Assembly: GCA_965205055.1 (NCBI GenBank)
Contig: OZ242030.1
Span: forward strand, 2,728,001 to 2,792,000
Source of the DNA: CBDBBY01 sp965205055
GTDB lineage: Bacteria > Pseudomonadota > Alphaproteobacteria > Rhodobacterales > Rhodobacteraceae
Length of the DNA: 64,000 nucleotides
Direction: 5' to 3'
Below the pieces are notes generated by a model. It was not told the DNA's origin. It worked only from the letters and a program-made list of their open reading frames with translations, and searched no databases. Shown piece by piece: positions 62,976 through 64,000 of this stretch (the first letter of the stretch is position 1; every line of letters starts with the position of its first letter). The translations under genes and the position numbers were made by a program.

Positions 62976-64000
62976 GTGAGCGGTCTCCGCGAAAATTCGG
63001 GACGGCGGCAAACTCTGGCCGGCTGGGCGATGGCCCTGCCGGCCTTTGCGTTGATCATCGCGTTCATGATCGTGCCGTTCCTTATGGCGTTCGGGTTTTC
63101 GCTGACCAATCAGCGCCTGATCTCTCCGAACCCGGCGGAGTTCGTCGGAACGCGCAATTTCCAGCGAATGCTGGGAGTCGGCGCCCTGGTCCTGAAGCCA
63201 GTGTTGAACGACGACGGCAGCATTCGCCGCAACGAGACCGGAGAACCGGCCTATCCTCGACTTCGCAATTTCACCCGCAACAATCCCGACTATCCGCACC
63301 TTGACAGAATGCGCGAGTGGTTCCGGATCGCGCTGCCTGACGATCGGCAGCTCGTCGTGCTCGCGCGCGACGTCATCTTCATGAAGGCACTTCGAAACAC
63401 GTTGTTTTTCGTGATCGTCGTTGCTCCCGTGCAGGCTGGGTTCGCTCTGTGTCTTGCGCTGCTGATCAATATGCCGCTGCGCGGAATAAACATCTATCGA
63501 ACCATCTACTTCATGCCGGTAGTGATCTCCATGGTCGTCGTCGCCGTGCTTTGGCGCTTCATCTACGACGGACAGAACGGCCTGCTGAACACGCTGCTCG
63601 GCATGTTCAGTTTCGGGGCGTTCAAGCCGGTGGACTGGCTCGGCCAAACGAGCACGGCTTTGCCTGCAATCATGGCGATGTCCATTTGGCAGGGGGTCGG
63701 CTTCCACATGGTCATCTGGCTTTCGGGCCTGCAGACCATACCCGAGACGCTTTATGAGGCGGCACGAATTGAAGGCGCAACCCGATGGCAGACCTTCCGC
63801 TATGTAACCTGGCCCGGATTGCGCAACACGGCGCTGCTTGTGATGGTCGTGATCACCATGCAGGCATTCACGCTTTACCCGCAGGTTCAGGTCATGACGC
63901 GCGGCGGCCCGCTGGATTCCACTCAGAGCCTCGTGTTCCAGATGGTGATCCGCGGCTATGAAAAACAGGACATCGCGGGCGGCTCGGCGATTTCCGTGTT
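62976..64000 (+). CDS. Sugar ABC transporter permease (MalF/UgpA type), truncated by window edge
   Basis: About 341 residues visible. The first helix is LAGWAMALPAFALIIAFMIV then PFLMAFGFSLTNQRLI. A long periplasmic insertion follows (about residues 45-130). Later helices are ALRNTLFFVIVVAPVQAGF and IYRTIYFMPVVISMVVVAVL, and the EAA loop is LYEAARIEGATRWQTFRYVT. The start is taken as GTG 62976; no strong ribosome binding site or ATG is near, so it may begin elsewhere. The 3' end, second permease and ATPase should lie beyond the window. Confidence 0.9.
   Translation, partial: MSGLRENSGRRQTLAGWAMALPAFALIIAFMIVPFLMAFGFSLTNQRLISPNPAEFVGTRNFQRMLGVGALVLKPVLNDDGSIRRNETGEPAYPRLRNFTRNNPDYPHLDRMREWFRIALPDDRQLVVLARDVIFMKALRNTLFFVIVVAPVQAGFALCLALLINMPLRGINIYRTIYFMPVVISMVVVAVLWRFIYDGQNGLLNTLLGMFSFGAFKPVDWLGQTSTALPAIMAMSIWQGVGFHMVIWLSGLQTIPETLYEAARIEGATRWQTFRYVTWPGLRNTALLVMVVITMQAFTLYPQVQVMTRGGPLDSTQSLVFQMVIRGYEKQDIAGGSAISV

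Overview
The window looks like chromosome from a moderately GC-rich alphaproteobacterium, probably Rhodobacterales or a close relative. The basis is the sequence character of RlmN, the IalB-type secreted protein beside it, a short secreted protein of a kind I associate with that order, and the paired L,D-transpeptidases. This placement rests on remembered family resemblance, not on a search. Core genes (miaB, leuB, leuC, leuD, rlmN, a tRNA-Pro) are scattered between accessory catabolic blocks and at least four insertion-sequence traces.

Layout. 0-1.1 kb: 3'-truncated miaB (minus). 1.7-3.6 kb: a large TbpB-like surface lipoprotein. 4.06-6.37 kb: a complete IS1634-family element bracketed by a perfect 187-bp direct repeat, read as a very long target duplication. 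6.4-16.8 kb: mostly minus-strand accessory metabolism (haloacid dehalogenase-like hydrolase, glycerate 2-kinase, MATE exporter, orphan AAA ATPase, IlvD-type sugar-acid dehydratase, zinc alcohol dehydrogenase, DMT exporter). 17.4-22.7 kb: a 54-residue secreted peptide, a second surface lipoprotein, an ISKra4 remnant, an acyl-CoA dehydrogenase and an ankyrin lipoprotein. 22.9-27.7 kb: tRNA-Pro followed by a decaying defence-like patch: an OLD-like ATPase with a DUF4276 partner broken by two nonsense codons, a UPF0175 antitoxin with a frameshifted PIN toxin, and an intact ISNCY-type element.

28.0-49.0 kb is the metabolic centre. It holds leuB, an Asp/Glu racemase, a D-amino-acid dehydrogenase with a polar amino-acid ABC permease and ATPase, a six-gene minus-strand hydantoinase operon (one hyuA, two hyuB, two tandem racemases, an M24 peptidase), a ParDE module, and a seven-gene minus-strand operon (XRE-cupin regulator, Opp/Dpp-type transporter, GAF protein). 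The hydantoinase and regulator-transporter operons start from almost identical 29-bp promoter/operator sequences 7.7 kb apart. I infer that they form one regulon for uptake and degradation of peptide-like or cyclic-amide nitrogen compounds.

49.2-51.5 kb is a cell-envelope group (small secreted protein, two L,D-transpeptidases, one CAP-domain lipoprotein). 52.0-56.2 kb carries rlmN, ialB-like, leuC and leuD. 56.4-59.1 kb has a TPP-dependent enzyme and an amino-acid binding protein. 59.3-64.0 kb is a sugar module: a beta-propeller glycosidase and LacI regulator diverge from a sugar ABC operon that runs off the window, with two LacI-like operator candidates in the divergent gap.
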